Shown piece after piece: positions 16,519-25,320 of a stretch of 64,000 nucleotides of DNA; positions within the stretch are counted from its first letter, which is position 1, and every line of letters starts with the position of its first letter. The stretch lies in assembly GCA_964457945.1 (NCBI GenBank), contig CAYWFX010000013.1, positions 1-64,000 on the forward strand, in the 5' to 3' direction. The translations under genes and the position numbers were made by a program. This DNA is from PHAA01 sp964457945 (GTDB taxonomy: Bacteria; Bacillota; Syntrophomonadia; Syntrophomonadales; Syntrophomonadaceae). Under the pieces are notes generated by a model. That model did no database searches. It was not told where the DNA came from and was given only the letters and a program-made list of their open reading frames with translations.

Positions 16519-17670
16519 TCACTTAAATTCAAATGATTTAATGCTAAGATTAGCCCGCGTAATTTTGGTTTTAACCCTAATCTCGCTCTCCACCCCGGGG
16601 AAAATACTGGGCCATTCTGATCCCAGCCTTTGCCACTCCTCGGGCTGGTAACGATTTACGGTTCTGCCCCAGCCCAGAATATCACTCTGCAGGCTTTGTG
16701 ATTTTATTATGCAAGCTGAAATCTCCTTTTCAATCTCCTGCCTGGCTAATTCCTCCATTAGCTTGCTCATTTCCAGATTAAGCAGTTCACCAGTTCCATC
16801 CTGTTCATAGAAGGTGAGGTTAGTTTCTACCTCTATGTTCATTTTAAGTTTACCCTGGTTTAACTGGGGCCGGGTCTTATGTTGAAATTGGCTTATTTCC
16901 AGAGTAATACTATCTTCTTTATTTATTGGCGAATTAATAACAACAATACCTCCATGATTAATAGTGGAATTCAACCAACGATATCCCCGGCTCTCTGTTT
17001 CATTGAGGGAACCTACCATTTGCGGGCCTTTAAAAACTGCCATACCTTGCAGGATTAGTTTCTCCTTTTTTCCTTCCTGCACGACCGCGACCTGGGGAAC
17101 AGCCGGTTCAATTCCTGGGATAGCCAGCTTAGAGATAAATTCACTCATGGTAATAGGAACGTATATGCCTAATTGTGTTTCTTGGATTTTTAGAAGATTA
17201 CCAAAATTTTTACCTGAGAACCTTCTTAAAGGAAGAGGAATCTTCAGAATTTCTTCGGGAGTTGTTTGCAAGGCAACCAACATAATAATCTCTGGTCTGA
17301 CATTACGATTTCTGGACAGAAAATCAATTAAAACGCTCAGATCATTGCGGGCCATTTTCTCACCTAGAATTATGCTGTTGGAATGACTCCATAAGGGCAT
17401 ATGGGGCAGGAAAAGCAAGGTTTTTCGAGCTGCTTCAGTAATGGTTGTGCCGCTGCCAATAAACACTAAACTTTGGGAATTATCCGTGCCCGATTCCCCA
17501 GGAGCGGTTGGTTGGGCTAATTGGACTGAGAAGGAGATTCCTTCCTGAGCGTTTAAATCTACTCCAAAGCCGGTCGTTACTGCAGTATCATTTATCTCTC
17601 GAAGTTCCCAGCATCCACTGGTAAATATTAATGGGATTATGAAGATAATTAGCAGCCAACGTTTTTGCAT
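16519..17670 (-). CDS. Ger(x)C family spore germination lipoprotein (second C subunit)
   Basis: This 383-residue protein is a C subunit of a GerA-type receptor, attached to the outer face of the inner spore membrane. The lipobox FTSGC gives lipidated Cys20, followed by the WELREINDTAVTTGFGVD family motif. Later segments SGTTITEAARKTLLFLP, PLWSHSNSIILGE and RGYRWLNSTINHGGIVV are typical. It is a clear paralogue of the product at 17928-19091, sharing long stretches such as EQDGTGELL/EQNSTGEIL and SDILGWGR. The duplicated C-D unit suggests alternative receptor assemblies. Confidence 0.9.
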   Translation of the reverse strand: MQKRWLLIIFIIPLIFTSGCWELREINDTAVTTGFGVDLNAQEGISFSVQLAQPTAPGESGTDNSQSLVFIGSGTTITEAARKTLLFLPHMPLWSHSNSIILGEKMARNDLSVLIDFLSRNRNVRPEIIMLVALQTTPEEILKIPLPLRRFSGKNFGNLLKIQETQLGIYVPITMSEFISKLAIPGIEPAVPQVAVVQEGKKEKLILQGMAVFKGPQMVGSLNETESRGYRWLNSTINHGGIVVINSPINKEDSITLEISQFQHKTRPQLNQGKLKMNIEVETNLTFYEQDGTGELLNLEMSKLMEELARQEIEKEISACIIKSQSLQSDILGWGRTVNRYQPEEWQRLGSEWPSIFPGVESEIRVKTKITRANLSIKSFEFK

Positions 17671-17681
17671 GGTATTTCTCC

Positions 17682-17909
17682 TTAGTTGGAATGAATCAAC
17701 CCGCTAGTACCAACCTTTGCCAGCATGTGAATCCAAGGTCCAAAAGGGTTAGGAAGAGGCCATTCATATAATTGAGCCAGGGTCATGTATGCACCCATAA
17801 TAAAAAGCACGCCAAATACCACTATCTCTTTGTGCAGGTGATTTTTCACCAGGGATGGTACTTCCAGGAAAATTATAGTTAAATAAAGAGCTATTAAAAT
17901 CCATAACAT
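17682..17909 (-). CDS. Small membrane protein of the germination cluster (D-subunit-like)
   Basis: A 75-residue protein with two hydrophobic helices (about residues 1-16 and 28-46), then a short tail with the WPLPNPFGPW segment. It is the likely paralogue of the 78-residue product encoded two genes downstream, and each follows a C-subunit gene. The role as a receptor D subunit is inferred from size, topology and context. Confidence 0.65.
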   Translation of the reverse strand: MLWILIALYLTIIFLEVPSLVKNHLHKEIVVFGVLFIMGAYMTLAQLYEWPLPNPFGPWIHMLAKVGTSGLIHSN

Positions 17910-17927
17910 AAACCGGACCCTCCTTGC

Positions 17928-19091
17928 CTATTCCCGAAAAACAAAGGATTTATCAGTAAGATAAGTTCTGCGCAGTTCAAACTTTACTTTAATATCATAT
18001 TCCACTCCAGGAAAAATCTGCGGCCAGTCCTTTTCGATATCTTTCCAAAGCTTAGGATCTTTAGAGTCTACCATCCGTCCCCAGCCCAAAATATCACTTT
18101 TCAAATACTGGGCCTTTGTGATACACGCCGATATTTGCCGGGCTATTTCCTGATCTGCCAGGGCCTCAATTTTAGGTACATTCTCCAGAGTCAGAATTTC
18201 TCCGGTGGAGTTTTGTTCATAAAAGTTGCCCTCAGCTTTTATTGCTATCTTCATCTTTATGGTATTATTCTCTATTACCGGAGTAATTGTGGCCTTGGAG
18301 CGAGTTAACTCCAGAGTAAGCAGTTTCGTGTTGTCTAAAGGGGAGGGTATGATTATAATTCCTCCCACGATCATCCCTTTTTGCATCCAGCGGAAACCGC
18401 GGCTTTCCAATTCATCCAGAGAGCCTACCATTTTTGTATCCTTGAAGACTGCTGTGCCATCCAGCTTTATAAGACTGTTTCCCCCTTGTTTATCAATAAT
18501 TACCTGCGGCAAAACCGCTTCGATCCCTGGAGTGGCGAGTTTCTCCAGAAAATCAGAGAACTTGACGGGTGTATATATACCTAACTGCTTCTCCTGGAGT
18601 TGGAGGATTCCCTTAATAGCATGAGCAGAATGAGGCTCCAGCGGTGTTTTTATTTCATATACATCAAAGGGACTGGCACCACGAGTAATTAGTATAGGGC
18701 TGTTTTTCCGTACCAAACGATTGCGGGCAAAAAAATCGGCAAATAGAGCCAGATCCTTTTGGGCCAAATTTTCTCCCACTAATATAAGATCTGAATGGGA
18801 CCAAAGTGGAAACATGGGCATGGATAGGGTAATATTTCGGGCGGCTTCAGTTATAGTTTTCCCAGTTCCAGATAGGACAATAAACTGGTCTTCCGCCGAT
18901 GAACTACTTTGCCCCGGCGGCATGGGTTTAGCCATTTCGGCAATGACGGTGTAGGTACCTTCTTGCCAATCTAATCCCAGGCCCAGCGGAATTGAAGTAT
19001 CATTTATTTCCTGCTTATTGCAGCCGGGACTACATAATAAAATTATTATTAAGGAAAACATTAATAAAATTTTTTGCATATTAATCTTCAT
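17928..19091 (-). CDS. Ger(x)C family spore germination lipoprotein (first C subunit)
   Basis: The 387-residue C subunit of the germinant receptor. The signal peptide ends at lipobox CSPGC (Cys24), followed by NKQEINDTSIPLGLGLDW. Conserved GerAC segments include SGTGKTITEAARNI, PLWSHSDLILVGE, ESRGFRWMQKGMIVGGIIII and SDILGWGRMV. Its start overlaps the end of the A-subunit gene by 11 nt, so the two are probably translationally coupled. An alternative ATG four codons in would not change the lipobox. Confidence 0.9.
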   Translation of the reverse strand: MKINMQKILLMFSLIIILLCSPGCNKQEINDTSIPLGLGLDWQEGTYTVIAEMAKPMPPGQSSSSAEDQFIVLSGTGKTITEAARNITLSMPMFPLWSHSDLILVGENLAQKDLALFADFFARNRLVRKNSPILITRGASPFDVYEIKTPLEPHSAHAIKGILQLQEKQLGIYTPVKFSDFLEKLATPGIEAVLPQVIIDKQGGNSLIKLDGTAVFKDTKMVGSLDELESRGFRWMQKGMIVGGIIIIPSPLDNTKLLTLELTRSKATITPVIENNTIKMKIAIKAEGNFYEQNSTGEILTLENVPKIEALADQEIARQISACITKAQYLKSDILGWGRMVDSKDPKLWKDIEKDWPQIFPGVEYDIKVKFELRRTYLTDKSFVFRE

Positions 19092-20637
19092 GTTTATCGC
19101 CTTGTCTTACTTGGTTTTGCATACCTTCTAAAAAAGGACGTTCTTGACTATTAAACCAGGGACGTCGAACTAGGATATCAGTTATTTGTTTCTGGTTGAA
19201 GGGGGCCAGGGGTGACAGATAGGGTAACCCAAACGAGGACATAGATGCCATTCTGGTTATCATTAAGACCAGACCTACCATAATACCTAGAAAACCTAAA
19301 ACACCAGCCATAATTAAGAAGCCAAAACGGGCCATACGAATAATAATAGAGGCATTATAAGAAGGCGATACGAATGAGGCAATACCGGTAAAGGCTATTA
19401 TGACTACCATGGGGGTAGACACCAGTCCAGCTTTGACCGCTGCGTCACCGATAATTAAGGCCCCCACGATACTAACAGCCGGGCCAACTGCCCGAGGTAG
19501 ACGTAAACCTGCTTCACGCAATAATTCAAAGGTTACATCCATCAGCAGGGCTTCCATAAAGGCTGGGAAAGGTACCCCCTGCCGAGTGGCGGCAATGGTT
19601 AATAAGAGCGGTGTGGGAATCATTTCATGATGATAGGTGATAATTGCTACATATATGGACGGCAGCAAGAGAGCCACCCAGAAAGCCATGAATCGCAGAA
19701 TTCTAAACATCGAAGCTGGAATATAATGAACTGAATAGTCTTCGGACGAGGTCCAGTACTGGGGAAAACTTATGGGCAGAATAAGGGCCATAGGTGAGCC
19801 ATCTACCATTATGCATATTCTGCCTTCCAGCAGGTTGCCACAGACCCGGTCGGGTTTTTCTGTGTGCATAGCCTGGGTAAACATAGTGTTCCTATCATCA
19901 GCAATAAATTCTATCAGGTAGCTGGTATCTAAGACCCCATCTATGTCTATTTTTTCAAGACGCGCTTTGACCTCCTTAATGAGCTCCGGGGGGGCTAACT
20001 GATCTATGTAGCATAAGACTACATCCGTCTTGGTTATCCTGCCCAGGACCATGCTTTCTATCTTAAAATTGGTGGATTTAATTCTTCTTCTCAAGAGAGC
20101 AGTATTAAAACGCAGGGTTTCGCAAAAGCCTTCCTTGGGGCCAAATATGACCACTTCATTTTCTGGGGTTTGTATGGGACGGCCCTGCCAGGAACGGGCA
20201 CTTGCTACCAGGCCACGCGCATAGCCATCAACCAACAGGACGGTATCCCCGGAACTTATGTGGTGGCATACCTCCTGTATAGTCTCCAATGTTTTTAATT
20301 CGGCAATGGCAAGAATTTTTTCTTGAATGATGGTTATAATATCTTGATCTTTAAAATTGACTTCTTGGTTGGACATATTTAGTTCCAGCATCAATGGTTT
20401 TAGGAGGTTAAATTCTATTTCTTTTTTATCCACCAGGCCGTCAAAATAGATAATGAGGCCCCGAATGCTAGGATTATGGCCAAATTTAAAATCTTTTACA
20501 ACTGCATCGGAACAGCCTTGAATCAGGATTTTTAGCTTATCCAGGTTCTCCTGCAGGTTGGCAGATAAACCCTGCTGCACTATTTCACTCGGCTTAAGGT
20601 CTTCTGGTTTAGATTTTTTGCTGCTTATAAATCGCAT
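19081..20637 (-). CDS. Spore germination protein, GerAA family (A subunit)
   Basis: The 518-residue A subunit has a large N-terminal cytoplasmic region (about residues 1-290) and a membrane domain with four to five helices after the YWTSSEDYSVHY motif. Family signatures include GPKEGFCETLRFNTALLRRRI, the DGSPMALILPISFPQYW segment and the LPRAVGPAVSIVGALIIGDAAVKAGL block. GGAGG lies 5 nt before the ATG at 20637, which is better than the ATG at 20649 that precedes the ribosome binding site. Known A subunits act as ligand-gated ion channels in the spore inner membrane. It is the only A-type gene in the cluster. Confidence 0.92.
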   Translation of the reverse strand: MRFISSKKSKPEDLKPSEIVQQGLSANLQENLDKLKILIQGCSDAVVKDFKFGHNPSIRGLIIYFDGLVDKKEIEFNLLKPLMLELNMSNQEVNFKDQDIITIIQEKILAIAELKTLETIQEVCHHISSGDTVLLVDGYARGLVASARSWQGRPIQTPENEVVIFGPKEGFCETLRFNTALLRRRIKSTNFKIESMVLGRITKTDVVLCYIDQLAPPELIKEVKARLEKIDIDGVLDTSYLIEFIADDRNTMFTQAMHTEKPDRVCGNLLEGRICIMVDGSPMALILPISFPQYWTSSEDYSVHYIPASMFRILRFMAFWVALLLPSIYVAIITYHHEMIPTPLLLTIAATRQGVPFPAFMEALLMDVTFELLREAGLRLPRAVGPAVSIVGALIIGDAAVKAGLVSTPMVVIIAFTGIASFVSPSYNASIIIRMARFGFLIMAGVLGFLGIMVGLVLMITRMASMSSFGLPYLSPLAPFNQKQITDILVRRPWFNSQERPFLEGMQNQVRQGDKHED

Positions 20638-20664
20638 TATATCCTCCATAACTTAGTTACTCAA

Positions 20665-20681
20665 TTTTCGCAGTTGACTGA
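20665..20681 (+). repeat. Solo copy of the TTTTCGCAGTTGACTGA end motif
   Basis: The 17-bp sequence, followed by ATGATGCG, matches the outer ends of the paired structured repeats (5157-5171 and 34441-34454, both inverted). It lies in the 112-nt gap between the B and A germination genes. No structured element is attached. Confidence 0.6.
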
Positions 20682-20749
20682 ATGATGCGATCCTTCCATT
20701 TCTTGTGCAATATAGGTGCGTCTTTATTAATGCCCTTGAAAAAGACTGT

Positions 20750-21865
20750 TTATACAGTAGTTGATAAGGGCTTGCTGATATTCTGGTCTTCGGGGTAAGG
20801 CTTAAACAAGGTAATAATGAAAATAATCAGGGGTATAAGAATAAGGAAGATGGAATATATAATCGGTATTATGATATCCCCCATAATCTGTACTTCTAGG
20901 ATATTGCGGCTTAGTACTAAAGAGCTGATGCCGATAATTAGAGTGCTGGGTGCAGCTAAAAACCGGTAGTCCTTGAGCTTTAGTACCTGCTGAGCAGCAA
21001 AGCAAGCCATAAACCAGGCAATAGTTACTGTAGCAAAGACACCCAGTATCCATATACCGATAAATACGACATCAATACTCTGTACCCACTCGCCGATGTG
21101 TAAGGCTCTTACCATAGAAAAAGTAGGGAAAGTTGAATAGCTGGTAGGAAGTCCTTCCAAGGTTAGAGTAGTGGCCAAAGTGGTTAACCCAATTAAAAGG
21201 GCATAACTAAAAACAACCTGATAAACCGTAAGACCCAGTCCTTTTCTATTGCTGGAGAAGAAAGCCAGGGTTAATATCGGCATTAATTTTCCCATGGCAA
21301 ATGACGCGTAGGCTAAGCCGATGCCAAACGATCCAATACTCATATGTGCAAAGGGTAAAAGACTTTCAATATTATGATGTTCTCCCAGAGCTAGTAGGGT
21401 TATAAAAAATGAAAAAGGCAGGCCCAGGAGAACAAATAGTTCACTAACCCGGGCAATATTTTCCAGACCGGTTTTAATTGCATAGAACCCAACCAGGAGC
21501 AATACTCCAATGAAAACACTAATGGGGGTACCAGGTAGAACGTTGCTTAGAATGAAATCCGTAAAAAGACGTAAGGAATAGATAGTTATAAGGAGGAAGA
21601 AGAAAATATATATAAACCCTAGTATTTTGCCTATTACAATTCCCAGATGTTCTTCCAATAAAAGCGGAAAAGGCGAGGTGCTTTTATTGATAATATATAG
21701 AAACATAGCCACCATTAAGCAACCGGGGATTATAGTTCCAAAGGCTGCCAACCAAGCATTATTAAAGAGACATGCAGATATTCTTTTGGGCGTATCCAAG
21801 TAAGCCAAAGGGGCAACTAAAATTATTAGCATACAATATATTTGGAAGTTAGATATTTTGAACAT
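20750..21865 (-). CDS. Spore germination permease, GerAB family (first B subunit)
   Basis: This 371-residue protein has about ten transmembrane helices and the GerAB-type N-terminus (ISNFQIYCMLIILVAPLAYLD). It is the first gene of the minus-strand receptor cluster, so gene order is B-A-C-D-C-D-B rather than the common A-B-C. TAAGGCGG before the ATG can serve as ribosome binding site. The 281-nt gap to the divergent spoVT gene must hold the cluster's promoter; a weak CATATTT/GAATT pair near 21917-21952 on the minus strand has a spacing too long for a confident sigma-G call. Confidence 0.88.
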   Translation of the reverse strand: MFKISNFQIYCMLIILVAPLAYLDTPKRISACLFNNAWLAAFGTIIPGCLMVAMFLYIINKSTSPFPLLLEEHLGIVIGKILGFIYIFFFLLITIYSLRLFTDFILSNVLPGTPISVFIGVLLLVGFYAIKTGLENIARVSELFVLLGLPFSFFITLLALGEHHNIESLLPFAHMSIGSFGIGLAYASFAMGKLMPILTLAFFSSNRKGLGLTVYQVVFSYALLIGLTTLATTLTLEGLPTSYSTFPTFSMVRALHIGEWVQSIDVVFIGIWILGVFATVTIAWFMACFAAQQVLKLKDYRFLAAPSTLIIGISSLVLSRNILEVQIMGDIIIPIIYSIFLILIPLIIFIITLFKPYPEDQNISKPLSTTV

Positions 21866-22057
21866 AGCTGAAACCGCCTTAAGTTAATCTTTAAGATTAT
21901 TGTGGCCAAAACTAATCTAAATATGACAGCCATGGAAACTATATAAATTCGTAAAATCTAAGAGGCTTAAGAGGCTAGATTTAAAATGAGGGGATATTGC
22001 CATTTAGGGGTGTGTACCCGCAACAAAAATTATTTTTTTGATTAGGATGGTAAAAAG

Positions 22058-22088
22058 TGAATAAAAGGGGATTTTGAGTTATATACTA
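22058..22088 (+). promoter_or_regulatory. Sigma-G promoter of spoVT
   Basis: TGAATA (22058-22063) and TATACTA (22082-22088) are separated by 18 nt. The sigma-G consensus is TGAATA, 17-18 nt, CATACTA, so only one base differs. Bacillus spoVT is transcribed by sigma-G. The start codon lies about 60 nt downstream. Confidence 0.75.
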
Positions 22089-22146
22089 TCACTGAGAAAG
22101 AAAACAACATTTTCAATATATTGAAAAAAGGAGGGACAGCTGTAAA

Positions 22147-22707
22147 ATGAAAGCAACAGGAATTGTTCGCCGTATTGACGACCTGGGACGCGTCGTTATC
22201 CCCAAGGAAATTAGAAGAACGCTGCGCATCCGTGAGGGGGACCCTCTGGAGATTTTTGTGGATCGTGAAGGTGAAGTTATTTTAAAGAAATATTCTCCTA
22301 TTGCGGAATTAGGAGATTTTGCAAAAGAATACGCAGAATCCCTGCACGAGACGATCGGCCATATCTGCATGATTTCTGATCGGGATGTAATAATTGCCGT
22401 AGCGGGCGGGAACAAAAAAGAATTCTTAAGCAAGTCGGTAGGGAAATTAATGGAAAAATCTCTCGATGACCGCAGTACCATAATTATGAATGATATCGAA
22501 CATCCTGAGGATGAGAACATGCACGTCATTAAAACTGATGATCGCGAATATGCCATAAAATCTCAGGTGGTGGCTCCGATCATTACCCAGGGAGACCCAA
22601 TTGGAGCAGTTATAATCGTTAGCAAGGAAGGAGCTAAGTTAGGAGAAATGGAGATTAAACTGGCCGAAACCGCGGCCGGATTCTTAGCCAAACAGATGGA
22701 ACAGTAG
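22147..22707 (+). CDS. spoVT: Stage V sporulation protein T
   Basis: SpoVT is a forespore transcription factor that tunes sigma-G genes. The N-terminal 50 residues are an AbrB-type swapped-hairpin DNA-binding domain (MKATGIVRRIDDLGRVVIP, then KEIRRTLRIREGDPLEIF), nearly invariant in the family. The rest (about 55-186) is a GAF-like sensory domain. AAAGGAGGG precedes the ATG. The gene has a near-consensus sigma-G promoter and a strong terminator, so it is probably monocistronic. In Bacillus it directly follows mfd; here the ger cluster separates them. Confidence 0.96.
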   Translation: MKATGIVRRIDDLGRVVIPKEIRRTLRIREGDPLEIFVDREGEVILKKYSPIAELGDFAKEYAESLHETIGHICMISDRDVIIAVAGGNKKEFLSKSVGKLMEKSLDDRSTIIMNDIEHPEDENMHVIKTDDREYAIKSQVVAPIITQGDPIGAVIIVSKEGAKLGEMEIKLAETAAGFLAKQMEQ

Positions 22708-22723
22708 TTATTGCATTCGAACT

Positions 22724-22757
22724 GGCGGTCTTATATCATAATAAGATCGCCTTTTTT
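22724..22757 (+). terminator. Terminator of spoVT
   Basis: GGCGGTCTTAT (22724-22734) pairs with ATAAGATCGCC (22741-22751) and six Ts follow. Confidence 0.85.
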
Positions 22758-22796
22758 ATTGAACTAATAATTGCTAACCAAGATTTGCCACAGGCA

Positions 22797-22808
22797 GTAT
22801 GGTATAAT
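22797..22808 (+). promoter_or_regulatory. Extended -10 promoter for the spoVB-like gene
   Basis: TGGTATAAT (TGnTATAAT) at 22800-22808 is a strong extended -10 element. No well-spaced -35 is seen; TTGCCA at 22785-22790 is only 12 nt away. The ribosome binding site follows about 15 nt downstream. Confidence 0.5.
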
Positions 22809-22836
22809 AGACCTCGTAAAAATGGGGAGGATTAAC

Positions 22837-24384
22837 ATGGATAAAAAAGGCAACTTTCTCAGAGGAGCCCTGGTTCTGAGCATAGCCGGTGCCCTGAGTA
22901 AAATACTGGGAGCCATTTACCGCATACCCCTGGCCCGCTTGCTAGGGGGAGAAGGAATGGGTCTCTACCAGATGGCCTATCCTATATATACAACTATTCT
23001 GGCTTTGGCCACAGCAGGTGTACCCGTAGCTATAAGCGTTTTGGTATCCAGAAAAGAAACCCAGGGGTACACCGGAGACAGCAAGAGGATATTCAGGATA
23101 TCACTTATAATTCTTTTTGGATTCGGTATTATATTAACCATCTTGGTAATGCTGGGAGCCCATTTCCTGGCTAATACGGTTTTAAACGAACCTCGTGCCT
23201 ATTATCCGATACTGGCAGTGGCTCCAGCAATATTTTTTGCCTGCTTAATGTCGGTTTTCCGAGGTTACTTTCAGGGTCATCAATGGATGATGCCTACAGC
23301 GGTATCGCAGGTATTAGAGCAGGTCTTTCGAGTCTCCGCCGTAATTATCCTGGCGTTCATACTCTTTCCCCGAGGCTTGGAATACGCCGCCGCTGGAGCG
23401 ACCTTTGGCGCAGTAGTGGGCGGAGTTGTAGGCCTAATTGTCTTAGGTATATTTTATTTAAAATATAAGCGATTAGAAGGGGATAAACCCCGTCAACTAG
23501 TTAACAGTGGTGAAAAAACATCGACATTGGCCCGAGAACTAATAAATTTGGCGATCCCAGTATCTTTTGGAGCGGTGGTATTACCGCTGGTACAGGTTCT
23601 GGATGCGATAATTGTCCCGGGTCGATTGATGGCGATTCAATACACCACTTCGCAGGCTACCGAACTATACGGGCAGTTGTCCGGCATGGCCGCAATATTG
23701 ATTGGCTTGCCTACCATATTTACTATCAGCATTGCTACCAGCTTGGTGCCTGCTATAAGCGAGGCCTTGGCACAACGCGATAACAAGCTTTTGAACAACC
23801 GTTTGAACTATGGACTGCGAGCCGGAATGATTATTTCTTTTCCATGTGCGGCGGGATTGTATGTATTGGCCTTTCAAATATGTGATCTGCTTTATGCTAC
23901 GCCCGAGGCTGGTATACCACTAGAAGTTCTGGCTTTTTCTACCGTTGCATTGGCGGCGTTTCAGCTGACCAGCGCAGGGCTTCAGGGTATAGGGAGGCCG
24001 GAAATCGCCATGCGCAATCTAGTCGTGACCGGAATATTGAAAACCATCTTTAATTACAGCCTCACCAGTATTCCTATGTTAAACATAAAGGGAGCTGCCA
24101 TTGGAACTTTACTAGCCTTTACTATCGGCTCGGCTTTGAATCTTTATTACCTGCAAAGGATGACCGGAATGCATTACGAAATTGGCCGACTGTTAAAATT
24201 ACTCCTGATAACTATCTCAATGGGAGTATCGGTGAAGCTATCTTACAGTTATCTGGTGGGTTCTGGACTAGTTTCCAGCCTCTCTACCCTGGCGGCAATC
24301 ACGATAGGAATAGCCATATACGGAGCTTTGCTATTTTTGTTAAAGGAATTTGATATGGATATGGTACGGAAGATTGTTAAATAG
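22837..24384 (+). CDS. SpoVB/YabM-like polysaccharide flippase (MOP family)
   Basis: The 515-residue protein has about 14 transmembrane helices and belongs to the MATE/polysaccharide transporter (MOP) superfamily. The N-terminal GALVLSIAGALSKILGAIYRIPLARLLGGEGMGLYQMAYPIY block is shared by SpoVB and YabM-type lipid-linked precursor flippases. GGGGAGG lies 6 nt before the ATG at 22837; an earlier in-frame ATG at 22771 overlaps the promoter region. In Bacillus yabM lies between spoVT and yabN (mazG), the same as here. Whether it serves spore cortex or vegetative wall synthesis is not decided. Confidence 0.88.
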   Translation: MDKKGNFLRGALVLSIAGALSKILGAIYRIPLARLLGGEGMGLYQMAYPIYTTILALATAGVPVAISVLVSRKETQGYTGDSKRIFRISLIILFGFGIILTILVMLGAHFLANTVLNEPRAYYPILAVAPAIFFACLMSVFRGYFQGHQWMMPTAVSQVLEQVFRVSAVIILAFILFPRGLEYAAAGATFGAVVGGVVGLIVLGIFYLKYKRLEGDKPRQLVNSGEKTSTLARELINLAIPVSFGAVVLPLVQVLDAIIVPGRLMAIQYTTSQATELYGQLSGMAAILIGLPTIFTISIATSLVPAISEALAQRDNKLLNNRLNYGLRAGMIISFPCAAGLYVLAFQICDLLYATPEAGIPLEVLAFSTVALAAFQLTSAGLQGIGRPEIAMRNLVVTGILKTIFNYSLTSIPMLNIKGAAIGTLLAFTIGSALNLYYLQRMTGMHYEIGRLLKLLLITISMGVSVKLSYSYLVGSGLVSSLSTLAAITIGIAIYGALLFLLKEFDMDMVRKIVK

Positions 24385-24387
24385 GAG

Positions 24388-24440
24388 CAAGTGCGATGGG
24401 CGGGGGAGCAAAAGAACCCCGTCCCCTTGCTCCCCACTTG
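24388..24440. repeat. REP-like palindrome between the flippase gene and mazG
   Basis: CAAGTG (24388-24393) pairs with CACTTG (24435-24440) and GGGGAGCAA (24403-24411) with TTGCTCCCC (24427-24435). The loop contains CCCCGTCCCC, close to the complement of the GGGGACGG core found in other palindromes of the window. Confidence 0.65.
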
Positions 24441-24463
24441 TAAGACCGGAAGGGAGCATTCAA

Positions 24464-25231
24464 ATGAGTAAAAAAGCTGAAGCGTTGGATGATTTAATAG
24501 GGATAATGAATGTGCTGTTAGCTCCGGGAGGTTGTCCCTGGGATCGGGAGCAGACCCATGAGTCACTGGTCAGGTATCTCATTGAAGAGGCCTATGAGGT
24601 TATAGAGGCCATAAACGAGGGCGATATGCATAAACTGTGTGAAGAACTGGGAGACTTACTACTACAGGTAGTTTTTCATGCTGCCTTGGCAGAACAGAAA
24701 GGGCATTTTGATTTTGCTGATCTTACCCGTACAGTTAGCAAGAAGATGGTGGACAGGCACCCGCATGTTTTTGGGTCCATGCATTTGCAAACCAGCGAGG
24801 ATGTCCTGGACATTTGGGAAGATTTTAAGAGAAAGGAGGGAAAAACCAGTCTCCTGGAGGGCATACCAAAAGGTTTGCCAGCCCTGATGAGGGCGGAGAA
24901 AATCCAGGAAAAAGCCAGCCGCGTAGGGTTTGATTGGCCTAGTGTTCAAGGTGCGTTGGACAAGTTCAAAGAAGAACTTGATGAGTTGGCTGAGGCTCAA
25001 AATGATGAGGAAATAGTGGAAGAGATGGGAGACGTACTGTTTGCACTAGTAAACGTAGCCAGGTTTAAAAAGGTTGAGCCCGAGCAGGCTCTGCAACAGG
25101 CTAACGACAAGGTTACTCGCCGATTCAACTACATAGAGCAAAAGGTAAAGGAGTCTGGCCGTACATTTGCTGACTTAAGCTTGGCAGAGATGGATCAAAT
25201 ATGGGATGAGGCCAAAGCCAGAGGGCTATAA
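24464..25231 (+). CDS. mazG: Nucleoside triphosphate pyrophosphohydrolase MazG
   Basis: MazG hydrolyses NTPs to NMP and pyrophosphate, removing non-canonical nucleotides. The 255-residue protein has two tandem MazG helical domains. The first carries LIEEAYEVIEAI and CEELGDLLLQVVFHA (ExxE...ExxD metal site), preceded by the GGCPWDREQTH motif. The second has FKEELDELAEA and VEEMGDVLFALVNVAR. In Bacillus the homologue YabN has an extra N-terminal tetrapyrrole-methylase-like domain of about 220 residues, absent here. AGGGAG precedes the ATG at 24464. Confidence 0.93.
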   Translation: MSKKAEALDDLIGIMNVLLAPGGCPWDREQTHESLVRYLIEEAYEVIEAINEGDMHKLCEELGDLLLQVVFHAALAEQKGHFDFADLTRTVSKKMVDRHPHVFGSMHLQTSEDVLDIWEDFKRKEGKTSLLEGIPKGLPALMRAEKIQEKASRVGFDWPSVQGALDKFKEELDELAEAQNDEEIVEEMGDVLFALVNVARFKKVEPEQALQQANDKVTRRFNYIEQKVKESGRTFADLSLAEMDQIWDEAKARGL

Positions 25232-25320
25232 CCTCAAGTTTTTTTCACCAAAAAAAGGATTAATCAAAAACAGGGCGAATATCCATTATATACTGCGAGG
25301 ATAAGAGGAGGAGGGATATC

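Noticed and set aside
21917..21952. Sigma-G promoter for the ger cluster on the minus strand
   Set aside because: CATATTT and GAATT are present but the spacing is about 20 nt and the -35 is imperfect.
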